Assembly (NCBI RefSeq): GCF_000803315.1
Contig: NZ_JRMH01000001.1
Coordinates: 1,302,001-1,366,000, forward strand
Reading direction: 5' to 3'
DNA length: 64,000 bases
From: Pectobacterium actinidiae
GTDB lineage: Bacteria; Pseudomonadota; Gammaproteobacteria; Enterobacterales; Enterobacteriaceae
Below are positions 28,107-36,155 of the stretch, one piece after another (position 1 is the first letter of the stretch; each line of letters opens with the position of its first letter). The translations under genes and the position numbers were made by a program. The notes under the pieces were generated by a model. That model was given only the letters and a program-made list of their open reading frames with translations. It was not told the DNA's origin and did not search any database.

Positions 28107-29003
28107 ATGACAGCATTGAAAGCTATTATCCCTGTAGCAGGTTTAGGGATGAATTTGTTACCGGTGACCAAGGCCATTCCTAAGGAAATGTTGCCGCTGG
28201 TTGACCGCCCGGTGATCGAGAAGATCGTCAACGAGTGTGTGAGAGCGGGTATTACAGAAATTGTTCTGGTGACGCATGCGTCGAAAAACGCAATTGAAAA
28301 CCATTTCGACACCTCGTTTGAGCTTGAATCTCTGTTGGAAGAGCGGGCCAAGCGTCAACTGCTGGCCGAAGTGCAATCTATCTGCCCGAAAGGCGTGACG
28401 ATTATGAACGTTCGCCAAGGGGAAACGCTGGGGTTAGGGCATGCCGTCTCCTGTGCTCGTCCAATCATTGGGGACAACCCATTTGTCGTGGTGTTACCCG
28501 ATGTGGTGCTGGATGAAGGCACGGCCGACCAGACGAAGGAAAACCTGGCGCTGCTAATCTCCCGCTTTGAAGAAACAGGTCGCAGTCAGGTGTTGGTGAA
28601 GCATCGTCCTTATGAGGTGTTGCCAGAATACTCTGTTGTTGATTGTGAGAAACCGCTGGTGAATCCAGGTGATTCCGCAGCGATTACGTCTATGGTCGAG
28701 AAACCAGAAGCGCCGTCCGAAACGGGGTCCGATCTTTCTGCGGTAGGGCGCTATGTATTAACTGCTGATGCATGGCCATTGCTGGATAAAGCCGAGCCTG
28801 GTGCATGGGGACGTATTCAGTTGACGGATGTGATTGCCGATATGATTGCAACCCAGCAGGTTGATGCGGTGCAGATGTCTGGCAAAAACTTTAACTGCGG
28901 TCGTAAATTGGGTTACGCGCAAGCGTTTGTGTCTTATGGGTTACGCAATCCTGAATTCGGTGCCGAATTTAAAGAAAGTATTAAGGCACTGCTGAAAAAG
29001 TAA
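28107..29003 (+). CDS. galF: GalF, GalU-like uridylyltransferase modulator
   Basis: 298 residues. It shares the UDP-glucose pyrophosphorylase fold with GalU but has GLGMNLLP where GalU has GLGTRMLP, and AWGRIQLTD where GalU has GDEIQLTD. These are GalF traits. GalF is reported to bind GalU and raise UDP-glucose pools rather than act as a strong enzyme. It sits between the glycan cassette and gnd, the standard right flank in enterobacteria. Confidence 0.9.
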   Translation: MTALKAIIPVAGLGMNLLPVTKAIPKEMLPLVDRPVIEKIVNECVRAGITEIVLVTHASKNAIENHFDTSFELESLLEERAKRQLLAEVQSICPKGVTIMNVRQGETLGLGHAVSCARPIIGDNPFVVVLPDVVLDEGTADQTKENLALLISRFEETGRSQVLVKHRPYEVLPEYSVVDCEKPLVNPGDSAAITSMVEKPEAPSETGSDLSAVGRYVLTADAWPLLDKAEPGAWGRIQLTDVIADMIATQQVDAVQMSGKNFNCGRKLGYAQAFVSYGLRNPEFGAEFKESIKALLKK

Positions 29004-29024
29004 TCTTGAGTGATAACTCACTGT

Positions 29025-29059
29025 AAAACCGCAGATCGTGAATCGTTCTGCGGTTTTTT
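29025..29059 (+). terminator. Rho-independent terminator after galF
   Basis: An 11-bp stem pairs AAAACCGCAGA (29025-29035) with TCTGCGGTTTT (29047-29057), and the U tract runs to 29059. This is a classic intrinsic terminator 22 bp after the galF stop. Confidence 0.92.
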
Positions 29060-29230
29060 CTTTTTCCCGCCATACGTTCCGATTGGGTGAGCTTTCGCTA
29101 TCAAACCAATCACTATCCACTCACGCAAAGCTGAGTTACCATGTTGGCCTGTTTTTAATTGCTTGCGGGTCGCAACGCGAGTCGTTGTCGTCGTTGCAGG
29201 CAGGTTATCCTTCAGACAGGAGTTGCTTTA

Positions 29231-30637
29231 ATGTCCAAACAGCAAATTGGCGTTGTCGGTATGGCGGTGATGGGGCGCAATCTGGCGCTGAACATTGAGA
29301 GCCGTGGCTATAGCGTTTCCATCTTTAACCGTTCTTCCGATAAAACCGATGAAGTTATTGCGGAAAATCCGGGTAAAAAACTGGTGCCTTCTTACACCGT
29401 TAAAGAGTTTGTCGAATCCCTGGAAAAACCACGCCGTATTCTGCTGATGGTGAAGGCCGGTGAAGCAACCGATAAAACGATTGAATCGCTGAAGCCTTAC
29501 CTGGAAAAAGGCGATATTCTGATCGATGGCGGTAACACCTTCTATAAAGATACGATTCGCCGTAACCGCGAGCTGTCTGCTGAAGGGTTTAACTTCATCG
29601 GTACAGGCGTCTCCGGTGGGGAAGAAGGCGCGCTGAAAGGGCCTTCAATCATGCCGGGCGGCCAGAAAGAAGCGTATGAACTGGTTGCGCCGATTCTGGA
29701 ACAGATAGCCGCGCGTGCTGACGGCGAAGCCTGTGTGACCTACATTGGCGCTGATGGCGCAGGTCACTATGTCAAGATGGTGCATAACGGTATTGAATAC
29801 GGCGACATGCAGCTGATTGCAGAAGCCTATGCGCTGCTCAAACAGGCGCTGAATCTGGGCAATGAAGAACTGGCCTCAACGTTCTCCGAATGGAATAAAG
29901 GCGAGTTAAGTAGCTATCTGATTGAAATAACAGCTGATATCTTCACGAAAAAAGATGAAGAAGGTAAATATCTGGTTGACGTGATTCTGGATGAAGCGGC
30001 TAACAAAGGCACGGGTAAATGGACCAGCCAAAGTTCTCTGGATTTGGGCGAACCGCTGTCTCTGATCACGGAATCTGTTTTTGCTCGCTACCTTTCTTCT
30101 CTGAAAGATCAGCGTGTTGCGGCATCTAAAGTGCTGTCTGGCCCAACGGCTCAGGCATTCGGTGGCGATAAAGCTGAGTTTGTTGAGAAGGTGCGTCGTG
30201 CGCTGTATCTGGGTAAAATCGTGTCTTATGCTCAGGGCTTCTCACAGTTGAAAGCAGCATCCGATGAGAATAACTGGGATCTGAACTACGGTGAAATTGC
30301 CAAGATTTTCCGTGCTGGTTGCATCATTCGTGCACAGTTCCTGCAAAAAATCACTGATGCATATGAGCAGAAAGCAGATATCGCTAACCTGCTGTTAGCG
30401 CCTTACTTCAAGAAAGTGGCGGACGAATACCAGCAGGCGCTGCGCGACGTGGTTTCTTATGCTGTCCAGCAAGGTATCCCGACGCCAACGTTCTCTGCGG
30501 CAATCGCCTATTACGACAGCTACCGTTCAGCTGTGCTGCCCGCTAACCTGATTCAGGCTCAGCGCGATTATTTCGGTGCGCATACCTATAAACGTACGGA
30601 TAAAGCGGGCGTGTTCCATACCGAATGGTTGGAATAA
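29231..30637 (+). CDS. gnd: 6-phosphogluconate dehydrogenase (decarboxylating)
   Basis: 468 residues, the E. coli length. The NADP-binding motif [12 protein letters not shown] is near the N-terminus, with GGNTFYKDT and the signature segment IFRAGCIIR. It converts 6-phosphogluconate to ribulose-5-phosphate in the pentose phosphate pathway. ATG 29231 follows AGGAG; in-frame starts further upstream are not family-like. It marks the right flank of the polysaccharide locus. Confidence 0.97.
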   Translation: MSKQQIGVVGMAVMGRNLALNIESRGYSVSIFNRSSDKTDEVIAENPGKKLVPSYTVKEFVESLEKPRRILLMVKAGEATDKTIESLKPYLEKGDILIDGGNTFYKDTIRRNRELSAEGFNFIGTGVSGGEEGALKGPSIMPGGQKEAYELVAPILEQIAARADGEACVTYIGADGAGHYVKMVHNGIEYGDMQLIAEAYALLKQALNLGNEELASTFSEWNKGELSSYLIEITADIFTKKDEEGKYLVDVILDEAANKGTGKWTSQSSLDLGEPLSLITESVFARYLSSLKDQRVAASKVLSGPTAQAFGGDKAEFVEKVRRALYLGKIVSYAQGFSQLKAASDENNWDLNYGEIAKIFRAGCIIRAQFLQKITDAYEQKADIANLLLAPYFKKVADEYQQALRDVVSYAVQQGIPTPTFSAAIAYYDSYRSAVLPANLIQAQRDYFGAHTYKRTDKAGVFHTEWLE

Positions 30638-30673
30638 TCGTTTCTTATGCGTAGATCGTGCTGTTTGTGAAAT

Positions 30674-30707
30674 AAAACGCCAGATTGGGAAATATCTGGC
30701 GTTTTTT
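30674..30707 (+). terminator. Rho-independent terminator after gnd
   Basis: A 12-bp stem pairs AAAACGCCAGAT (30674-30685) with ATCTGGCGTTTT (30694-30705), followed by further T. It lies 36 bp after the gnd stop. Confidence 0.93.
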
Positions 30708-31103
30708 ATATTGCGGAATGAAAGCATCGATATCGTGAAGATTTCTAAGACTTTTTTTCTGGAATACTGTAAATTTCATTAAAGAAATCTGCTTTTTTAC
30801 CGAGATCATTACTGTTTATTACACCGAGATCTTGCTATTTTTAACAGTGTTGCAAAAATTGAGTTGTAGTTTGGCTTTCTGGCGTCTTCTAATAAGAGAT
30901 GGCTTTATGTCATAGAGGGGCTATTCCCCATTGATGGTTTCACTGCCATTGAATTGTGACGCATTACTAGGTGGATCCTGGTAACGGCTGGTAGCGGGCA
31001 AATAAGATGTATTTGCCACTGTGCTAGCTGGAATAAAGGACGGGATATGGTCTTTTCGACGGTATCCCACCCTGAAGTACTTCATGTTAAAAAGGAAATC
31101 GTA
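30708..31103 (+). other. Upstream region of yjbEFGH with ops-like site and hairpin
   Basis: A 396-bp non-coding stretch. At 30986-30998 it has GGCTGGTAGCGGG, which shares the core GGTAGCG with the ops element. It is followed at once by a perfect 7-bp inverted repeat GGCAAAT/ATTTGCC (30997-31017). The position, about 105 bp before yjbE, suggests a transcribed leader. The remaining sequence is AT-rich with no clear boxes. Confidence 0.4.
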
Positions 31104-31388
31104 ATGAAGAAAACGTTAATCACGCTGGCTGCGGTACTGGCCATGTCGTCAAACGCGTTTGCTGTTGATGGCGTATCTAGCTCCACTTCTGGTACCTCTA
31201 CTACCACGACAACCAGCGCTGCTGGTGCCGCGGGTGCAGGTGGTGCAGGCTTTGCTGCTGGTACTACTGGCCTGATCGCTATCGGTACTGCTGCGGCGGT
31301 TGCTGTTGCAGTTGCAGTTGCTGTTTCCAGCAACGATGACAGCTCTCCTGCGGGAACAACGACGGCAACGACTGGCACTGCTGGTTAA
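31104..31388 (+). CDS. yjbE: Small secreted low-complexity protein YjbE
   Basis: 94 residues from ATG 31104 with AAGG upstream; an earlier in-frame start would spoil the signal peptide. The signal peptide is MKKTLITLAAVLAMSSNAFA. The mature part is Ser/Thr/Gly/Ala-rich, with a hydrophobic Ala/Val run near 60-78 and a Thr-rich end, as in E. coli YjbE. It is the first gene of yjbEFGH, an exopolysaccharide operon under Rcs control in E. coli. Molecular role unknown. Confidence 0.85.
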   Translation: MKKTLITLAAVLAMSSNAFAVDGVSSSTSGTSTTTTTSAAGAAGAGGAGFAAGTTGLIAIGTAAAVAVAVAVAVSSNDDSSPAGTTTATTGTAG

Positions 31389-31403
31389 TTTCGTTTCAAT
31401 TCC

Positions 31404-31430
31404 AAGGCCACTTCGGTGGCCTTTCTTTTT
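31404..31430 (+). terminator. Attenuator between yjbE and yjbF
   Basis: An 8-bp stem, AAGGCCAC (31404-31411) with GTGGCCTT (31416-31423), is closed by a UUCG tetraloop and followed by TCTTTTT. This is a textbook intrinsic terminator inside the operon, so most transcripts probably end after yjbE and fewer reach yjbFGH. Confidence 0.88.
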
Positions 31431-31463
31431 CCAGGCTGCGCTGTTCAACGAGAACTGCATTTC

Positions 31464-32141
31464 ATGACAAAAATAAAACGAACGGTAAAGGTGAAAGCGC
31501 TGATTGCCATACCTCTTTTATCAGTTGCGCTGACTGGTTGTTCCCAAAATGTGGATCAAGTGGGGAAAACATTTAAACTGGCGTTTTTCGGTCAGGCTGA
31601 CACCCATGTGACCGCTACACAGGTTGCCAATACGCCCTATGCATCGGCCTATCTTAAGGTAGGGAAAGCGCCACAGGCGTTTGTTGTGCTCGCCTTTATC
31701 GAGCAAAATCAGTTGAAATGGATCGGGGCCGATAAAAATATGGTATCGACCCAACATGGGCGCTTGGTGAAAACGCAGGGCTTCGGCGAAGACATTACCT
31801 ATGTGGATAACCTGCAACAAGATCCTCTGGCCTTAGGCTTATTGAAGACATCGACGCCAATGACATGGCAAAGCCGGGTTGAATGGGCTCAGGTCTTTCG
31901 TGGTGGTTACACGACTACGTCTGTTTTTCAGGCTCGCGGAAAAGAAAGCGTAAAGATTCTGGATACCTCGCGTGAGCTACTGCGCTTCGATGAAAAGGTT
32001 ACTGTCCCCACTTTGAATGAATCTTATACCAACAGCTATTGGTTAGATCCGGCTAACGGAAGTGTGGTGCAAAGCCAGCAGTATATGGGGCCGGGTATGG
32101 CATTGGTCACATTCACCGTATTAAAACCCTACGTACAATAA
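31464..32141 (+). CDS. yjbF: YjbF family outer-membrane lipoprotein
   Basis: 225 residues from ATG 31464. The signal peptide ends in the lipobox VALTGC with Cys26, so the protein is lipidated. The body matches the YjbF/GfcB group (for example WLDPANGSVVQSQQYMGPGM). GfcB-type proteins belong to group 4 capsule and yjb operons and are thought to act at the outer membrane in polysaccharide secretion. Upstream in-frame starts lack the signal sequence. Confidence 0.88.
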   Translation: MTKIKRTVKVKALIAIPLLSVALTGCSQNVDQVGKTFKLAFFGQADTHVTATQVANTPYASAYLKVGKAPQAFVVLAFIEQNQLKWIGADKNMVSTQHGRLVKTQGFGEDITYVDNLQQDPLALGLLKTSTPMTWQSRVEWAQVFRGGYTTTSVFQARGKESVKILDTSRELLRFDEKVTVPTLNESYTNSYWLDPANGSVVQSQQYMGPGMALVTFTVLKPYVQ

Positions 32142-32150
32142 GAGGCTGCA

Positions 32151-32933
32151 ATGTTGGCACTTAATCGTATCGCTACCTTGTTGCTGCTGGTTTCCGGTGT
32201 TGCCACCTCCGCACAACTGACAGTGAAATCGCCTCAAGAAACGATCGCTGTCGTTAAACTGGACGACGGTACGCGTCTTGAAAAATTTTACGAACAGGTT
32301 TCCTGGCCACAGAATATCAACTGGCAAACGGCGTTTATTTCTGATTTCGCGACAACACAGAAGGTACGAGCACAGGGTGATGTCTTGCTGCAAAATCTGG
32401 CTGAGCTGGAAACGCGTTGGCGTAACTCTGGTGATGGAGATTTAGCTATTTCCGCCTGGCTTCTGAGAAAAACGCTGACTCCAATCAACGTTGCGGGTCG
32501 TATTCGTACCGAGCTGGATCCTGACCGCGTACGTGTTCATATAGAAAACAATCGCCCTCTGGTGGGGGAATATGCACTGTATGTGGCTCCCCATGATGAC
32601 AGAGTGTCGCTGATCGGGTTGGTCAACACATCCGCCGATGTGGGTGAACTGGAGACCTCGGGGAAAGTGGCGCTGCGTGCCGGATGGTCGGTCGAGAATT
32701 ATCTCTCTGGACGTCGGCTTCTTGCTGGAGCGGATAACAGTTACGGCTATCTGATTCGGGGGAACGGTCAGTGGCGTAAAGTACCGCTGGCGCTGTGGAA
32801 TCGTCAGCATATCGAACCCGCTGCGGGCGAAACGATCTTTATCGGTTTTGATCCCTCGGATCTACCACAGGATATGTCATCACTTAACGATCAGCTTGCT
32901 GACTACCTTGCTAACCGGACTCCACTCGAATGA
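32151..32933 (+). CDS. yjbG: YjbG/GfcC family periplasmic protein
   Basis: 260 residues with an N-terminal signal peptide (LLLLVSGVATSAQ region). GfcC family members have two beta-grasp domains and a C-terminal helix, and resemble the periplasmic part of Wza. Start ATG 32151 has AGAGG upstream. The last bases overlap the yjbH start by 4 bp (ATGA). Role: polysaccharide export with YjbF and YjbH. Confidence 0.88.
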   Translation: MLALNRIATLLLLVSGVATSAQLTVKSPQETIAVVKLDDGTRLEKFYEQVSWPQNINWQTAFISDFATTQKVRAQGDVLLQNLAELETRWRNSGDGDLAISAWLLRKTLTPINVAGRIRTELDPDRVRVHIENNRPLVGEYALYVAPHDDRVSLIGLVNTSADVGELETSGKVALRAGWSVENYLSGRRLLAGADNSYGYLIRGNGQWRKVPLALWNRQHIEPAAGETIFIGFDPSDLPQDMSSLNDQLADYLANRTPLE

Positions 32934-35053
32934 CAAAGATCAGAAACGTTAAATTAAGCTGTCTGTCGTTGGCGATTGGCGGCATCTTGAGTGCGCAGGC
33001 AATAGCGGCCGAGACTGGAAGCAGCCGTACTGATACAAACCCAAATCTGCGCTTTCAGCCTGCGGGGGTATCGCAGTCTGATTTTGGTGGCACCGGCCTG
33101 TTGCAGATGCCGACGGCACGTATGGCAGAAACGGGCGAATTTAGCCTTAACTATCGCGACAACGAGGAATATCGACGTTATTCCATATCCCTCCAGCTCT
33201 TTGACTGGTTGGAAACGACAGTGCGTTATACCGATACGCGTACGCAGCCATACAGCCAAAGTACAGCTTTTAGTGGCGATCAGACGCAAAAAGATAAAGG
33301 TTTTGATATAAAAGCTAGATTGTGGCAGGAAAGTTATTGGCTGCCAGACGTTTCCTTAGGCTTGCGCGATATTGCGGGTACAGGATTGTTTGATAGCGAA
33401 TATGTGGTTGCCAGTAAGAGTTTCGGTCCGTTTGATTTCACCTTGGGTATGGGGTGGGGCAATATGGCTGAGAGCGGCAATATTAAAAATCCCGCCTGTT
33501 CACTGAAAGCCAGCTTTTGCCAGCGTAGTGATTCTTTTAAAACGGGTGGAGGGCAGTTTGAGTTTGAGAACTTCTTCCACGGCTCGGCGGCGCTATTTGG
33601 TGGGGTAGAGTATCAGACGCCGTGGGATCCGTTGCGCTTAAAACTTGAGTACGATGGTAATGATTACAGTCGAGAATTTGCTGGTACTATCAAACACGAT
33701 TCTCCATTCAACGTTGGTGCTGTTTATCGCGTCGGTGATGTGTTAGATACCACGCTGTCGTGGCAGCGCGGCAATACTTTGATGTGGGGCTTTACCCTGC
33801 GTACCAACTTTAACAGCCTGAAGCCGAACTATTTAGACGATACACCACCCGTCTATGCGCCAGTACAGGATGGCAAAGGGACAAATTGGCAGCTCGTTTC
33901 GAAGGAGCTGAATGATAAGGCTGGGTTTAAGGACGCCGATATTTACGCGGACCAAAAGCAGGTCACTATTGTTGCCGATCAGACAAAGTATCGTGATAGT
34001 GAACAGGCGACGCAGCGTGCGGCTACGGTACTGGCAAACCACGTACCGGGTAGTGTTGATGAATACCACCTTGTTCAGCGCAGTCAGCGTTTACCGATTG
34101 CCAGCACGAAAGTGGATGCCAAAGCCTTCCATCAGGTTCAACAAGCTGCCGTTCCGCTTGGTCAACCAGAACCAGACACGCATCGTAAAGAACCGGTATC
34201 CGACGTGCGTGGTCAACGCGTGCTACTCGCGGAGCCCGATCGTCTGACCTATTCATTAGATCCGACGTTGACGCAGTCTTTTGGTGGCCCTGAATCCTTC
34301 TACATGTATCAGGTTGCATTGAAAGGCAACGTGGACTATCGCCTGAGTGACCACTGGAGCGTAGGCGGAACGGCAACGCTGAATCTGGTGAATAACTACG
34401 ACAAGTTCAATTATAAAACACCACCGGCGGATGGCTCAGCGCTACCGCGTGTCAGAACCTGGGTGCGTGAATACATTACCTCTTCCGATCTATTATTGAC
34501 CAACCTGCAATTGACTCGCAGGGATAACCCCGCGCAGGACTGGTATACCCAGGTCTACGGTGGCTATCTGGAAATGATGTATGCGGGTGTCGGATCTGAA
34601 GTGCTGTATCGTCCGTTTGGCAAGAGCTGGGCGCTGGGACTGGATGTTAACTATGTCAAACAGCGTGACTGGAACGATATCATGAGAATGGCCGACTATG
34701 ATGTGGTGACTGGCCATCTGACCGCATACTGGGAACTGCCGTTTGTCGAAGGTGCCGTTGCGAAAGTAAGCGTAGGTCGCTATCTGGCTGGGGATAAAGG
34801 GGTGACGCTCGATCTGTCTCGCCGCTTTGACAGCGGGATCGTTGCGGGTGCCTTCGCGACTAAAACCAACGTCAGCTCCGCTGAATATGGTGAAGGAAGC
34901 TTTACCAAAGGCTTCTACGTCTCGATACCGTTTGACCTACTATTCACCGAACCGACGGTGAAACGTGGCGCTGTTGGTTGGGTGCCGCTAACGCGAGATG
35001 GTGGCCAGATGCTACAGCGCCGCAGTTCGCTGTATGGTCTCACAGAACACTAA
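32930..35053 (+). CDS. yjbH: YjbH/GfcD family outer-membrane beta-barrel protein
   Basis: 707 residues with a signal peptide (cleavage after AQAIAA, about residue 26). It is clearly homologous to E. coli YjbH: QSDFGGTGLLQMPTARMAE, ESYWLPDVSLG and GGVEYQTPWDPLRLKLEY. The family is predicted to form two beta-barrels in the outer membrane, linked by a periplasmic segment, and to secrete polysaccharide. It is the last gene of the operon and is followed by a strong terminator. Confidence 0.93.
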   Translation: MTKIRNVKLSCLSLAIGGILSAQAIAAETGSSRTDTNPNLRFQPAGVSQSDFGGTGLLQMPTARMAETGEFSLNYRDNEEYRRYSISLQLFDWLETTVRYTDTRTQPYSQSTAFSGDQTQKDKGFDIKARLWQESYWLPDVSLGLRDIAGTGLFDSEYVVASKSFGPFDFTLGMGWGNMAESGNIKNPACSLKASFCQRSDSFKTGGGQFEFENFFHGSAALFGGVEYQTPWDPLRLKLEYDGNDYSREFAGTIKHDSPFNVGAVYRVGDVLDTTLSWQRGNTLMWGFTLRTNFNSLKPNYLDDTPPVYAPVQDGKGTNWQLVSKELNDKAGFKDADIYADQKQVTIVADQTKYRDSEQATQRAATVLANHVPGSVDEYHLVQRSQRLPIASTKVDAKAFHQVQQAAVPLGQPEPDTHRKEPVSDVRGQRVLLAEPDRLTYSLDPTLTQSFGGPESFYMYQVALKGNVDYRLSDHWSVGGTATLNLVNNYDKFNYKTPPADGSALPRVRTWVREYITSSDLLLTNLQLTRRDNPAQDWYTQVYGGYLEMMYAGVGSEVLYRPFGKSWALGLDVNYVKQRDWNDIMRMADYDVVTGHLTAYWELPFVEGAVAKVSVGRYLAGDKGVTLDLSRRFDSGIVAGAFATKTNVSSAEYGEGSFTKGFYVSIPFDLLFTEPTVKRGAVGWVPLTRDGGQMLQRRSSLYGLTEH

Positions 35054-35080
35054 TCGATATTCGTTCGTTTAGGGTAAATC

Positions 35081-35117
35081 AAGCCCGTCATGGCCAAGTG
35101 CCACGACGGGCTTTTTT
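35081..35117 (+). terminator. Rho-independent terminator after yjbH
   Basis: A long stem pairs AAGCCCGTC (35081-35089) with GACGGGCTT (35105-35113). It is extended by TGGC/GCCA around a CAAGT loop, then six T. It lies 27 bp after the yjbH stop. Confidence 0.93.
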
Positions 35118-35397
35118 ACGTGCGTTGACTACCGATTAACATTGCTATTTGTAACTAGTGTGAACTATTTCATTTAGTTATTGTTTGTATCTTAATCATC
35201 GGATGGCGGAGGGGTTCGCTTCCTGAGCTTGACGCATAAATTATTTATAATTTAGTCAGTTAATAGCAACTATCAAGACGAGTTGAAGCGTTTTTAAGAA
35301 CAAATGTTTCCTGTGGCTAACGGTTGAAATAGTTTCGTCATGGAATATTCATCTAGCGAAACCTATTATTTCCTGCCGCAACGGCGAAATAAAAATA
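35118..35397. other. Spacer without visible gene
   Basis: This 280-bp stretch between the yjbH terminator and the dispersed repeat is AT-rich. I see no coding region, hairpin or well-matched promoter in it. Confidence 0.4.
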
Positions 35398-35535
35398 TAT
35401 ACCCTAAATAATTCGAGTTTCAGGACAAAAACGGCAAAGCGTTCTTGAACAGCGCTTGCGCTGACCCGAAGAGGTGAGGCCATAAGGCCGAATAACGCAG
35501 CCAACGCACATGCAACTTGAAGTATGACGGGTATA
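35398..35535. repeat. Dispersed palindromic repeat, long form (ERIC-like)
   Basis: A 138-bp element bounded by TATACCC and GGGTATA. The left arm reads TATACCCTAAATAATTCGAG and the right arm ends CATGCAACTTGAAGTATGAC then GGGTATA. The interior contains smaller inverted pieces such as GAGGCCATAAGGCC. Similar repeats are common between genes in Pectobacterium and relatives (recalled, not searched). It ends 43 bp before the chorismate mutase start, so it may form part of that gene's leader. Confidence 0.75.
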
Positions 35536-35578
35536 GCCATAGACCTTCATGGTGGTGCTGACAGGAGAATGTAATCCG

Positions 35579-36136
35579 ATGAATTTGCCTATTTCCGCTG
35601 TTATCTCGTTAGTGATGAGCTCTGTTTGGTGTGTTCCTCTCTATGCTGCAACGCAGGATTATCCTCTTGGTATCTATCAACTGATTCAGGAAAGGATGGC
35701 GTTGATGAAAGATGTTGCGGGGTATAAGGCACGCCAACACCTGCCCGTTGAGGATCTGAAGCAAGAGGAACGTATTTTGAGTAAGGCGCGAGAACAAGCC
35801 GTTACCGTTGGATTATCCCCTCAGAGTACGCAACTGTTCTTTACCTCATTAATGAATGCCAGCAAAGCGATTCAGTATCGCTATATGGCGGACTGGCTTG
35901 CGACACCGGAGAACGATTGGACACCCCTTTCTCTGAATGACACGGTCAGACCCACGTTACTCACGATTGATGACCAGCTTCTGGTTAGCATTAAACGTTA
36001 TCTCACGAATGGCGGGCATTTTGCGCCTCAGCAAGAGGCCACATTTCTTTCTTCTATTAATGTTGAGCATCTGTCACAGAACGACAAACGCCAGATTTAT
36101 GCGGCATTGAGTCACATTGAACCAGACGGCAAATAG
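35579..36136 (+). CDS. Secreted/periplasmic chorismate mutase, AroQ-gamma class
   Basis: 185 residues from ATG 35579, with AGGAG upstream. The signal peptide is cleaved after PLYA (residue 23). The catalytic set by spacing is R39, K50, D59, E63, S95 and Q99 in the mature helical domain, mapping to E. coli AroQ R28, K39, D48, E52, S84 and Q88. R124 maps to R134 of the secreted M. tuberculosis enzyme. At the position of E. coli R51 (Mtb R72) there is Q62, an unusual change. It would convert chorismate to prephenate outside the cytoplasm. It is 19 bp from the S53 peptidase gene, a probable operon. Confidence 0.82.
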   Translation: MNLPISAVISLVMSSVWCVPLYAATQDYPLGIYQLIQERMALMKDVAGYKARQHLPVEDLKQEERILSKAREQAVTVGLSPQSTQLFFTSLMNASKAIQYRYMADWLATPENDWTPLSLNDTVRPTLLTIDDQLLVSIKRYLTNGGHFAPQQEATFLSSINVEHLSQNDKRQIYAALSHIEPDGK

Positions 36137-36155
36137 CTGAGTGGGAGAGAAGACG

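Noticed and set aside
29038..29298. Frame overlapping the galF terminator and gnd start
   Set aside because: It runs through an intrinsic terminator and the gnd ribosome site and continues out of frame in gnd.
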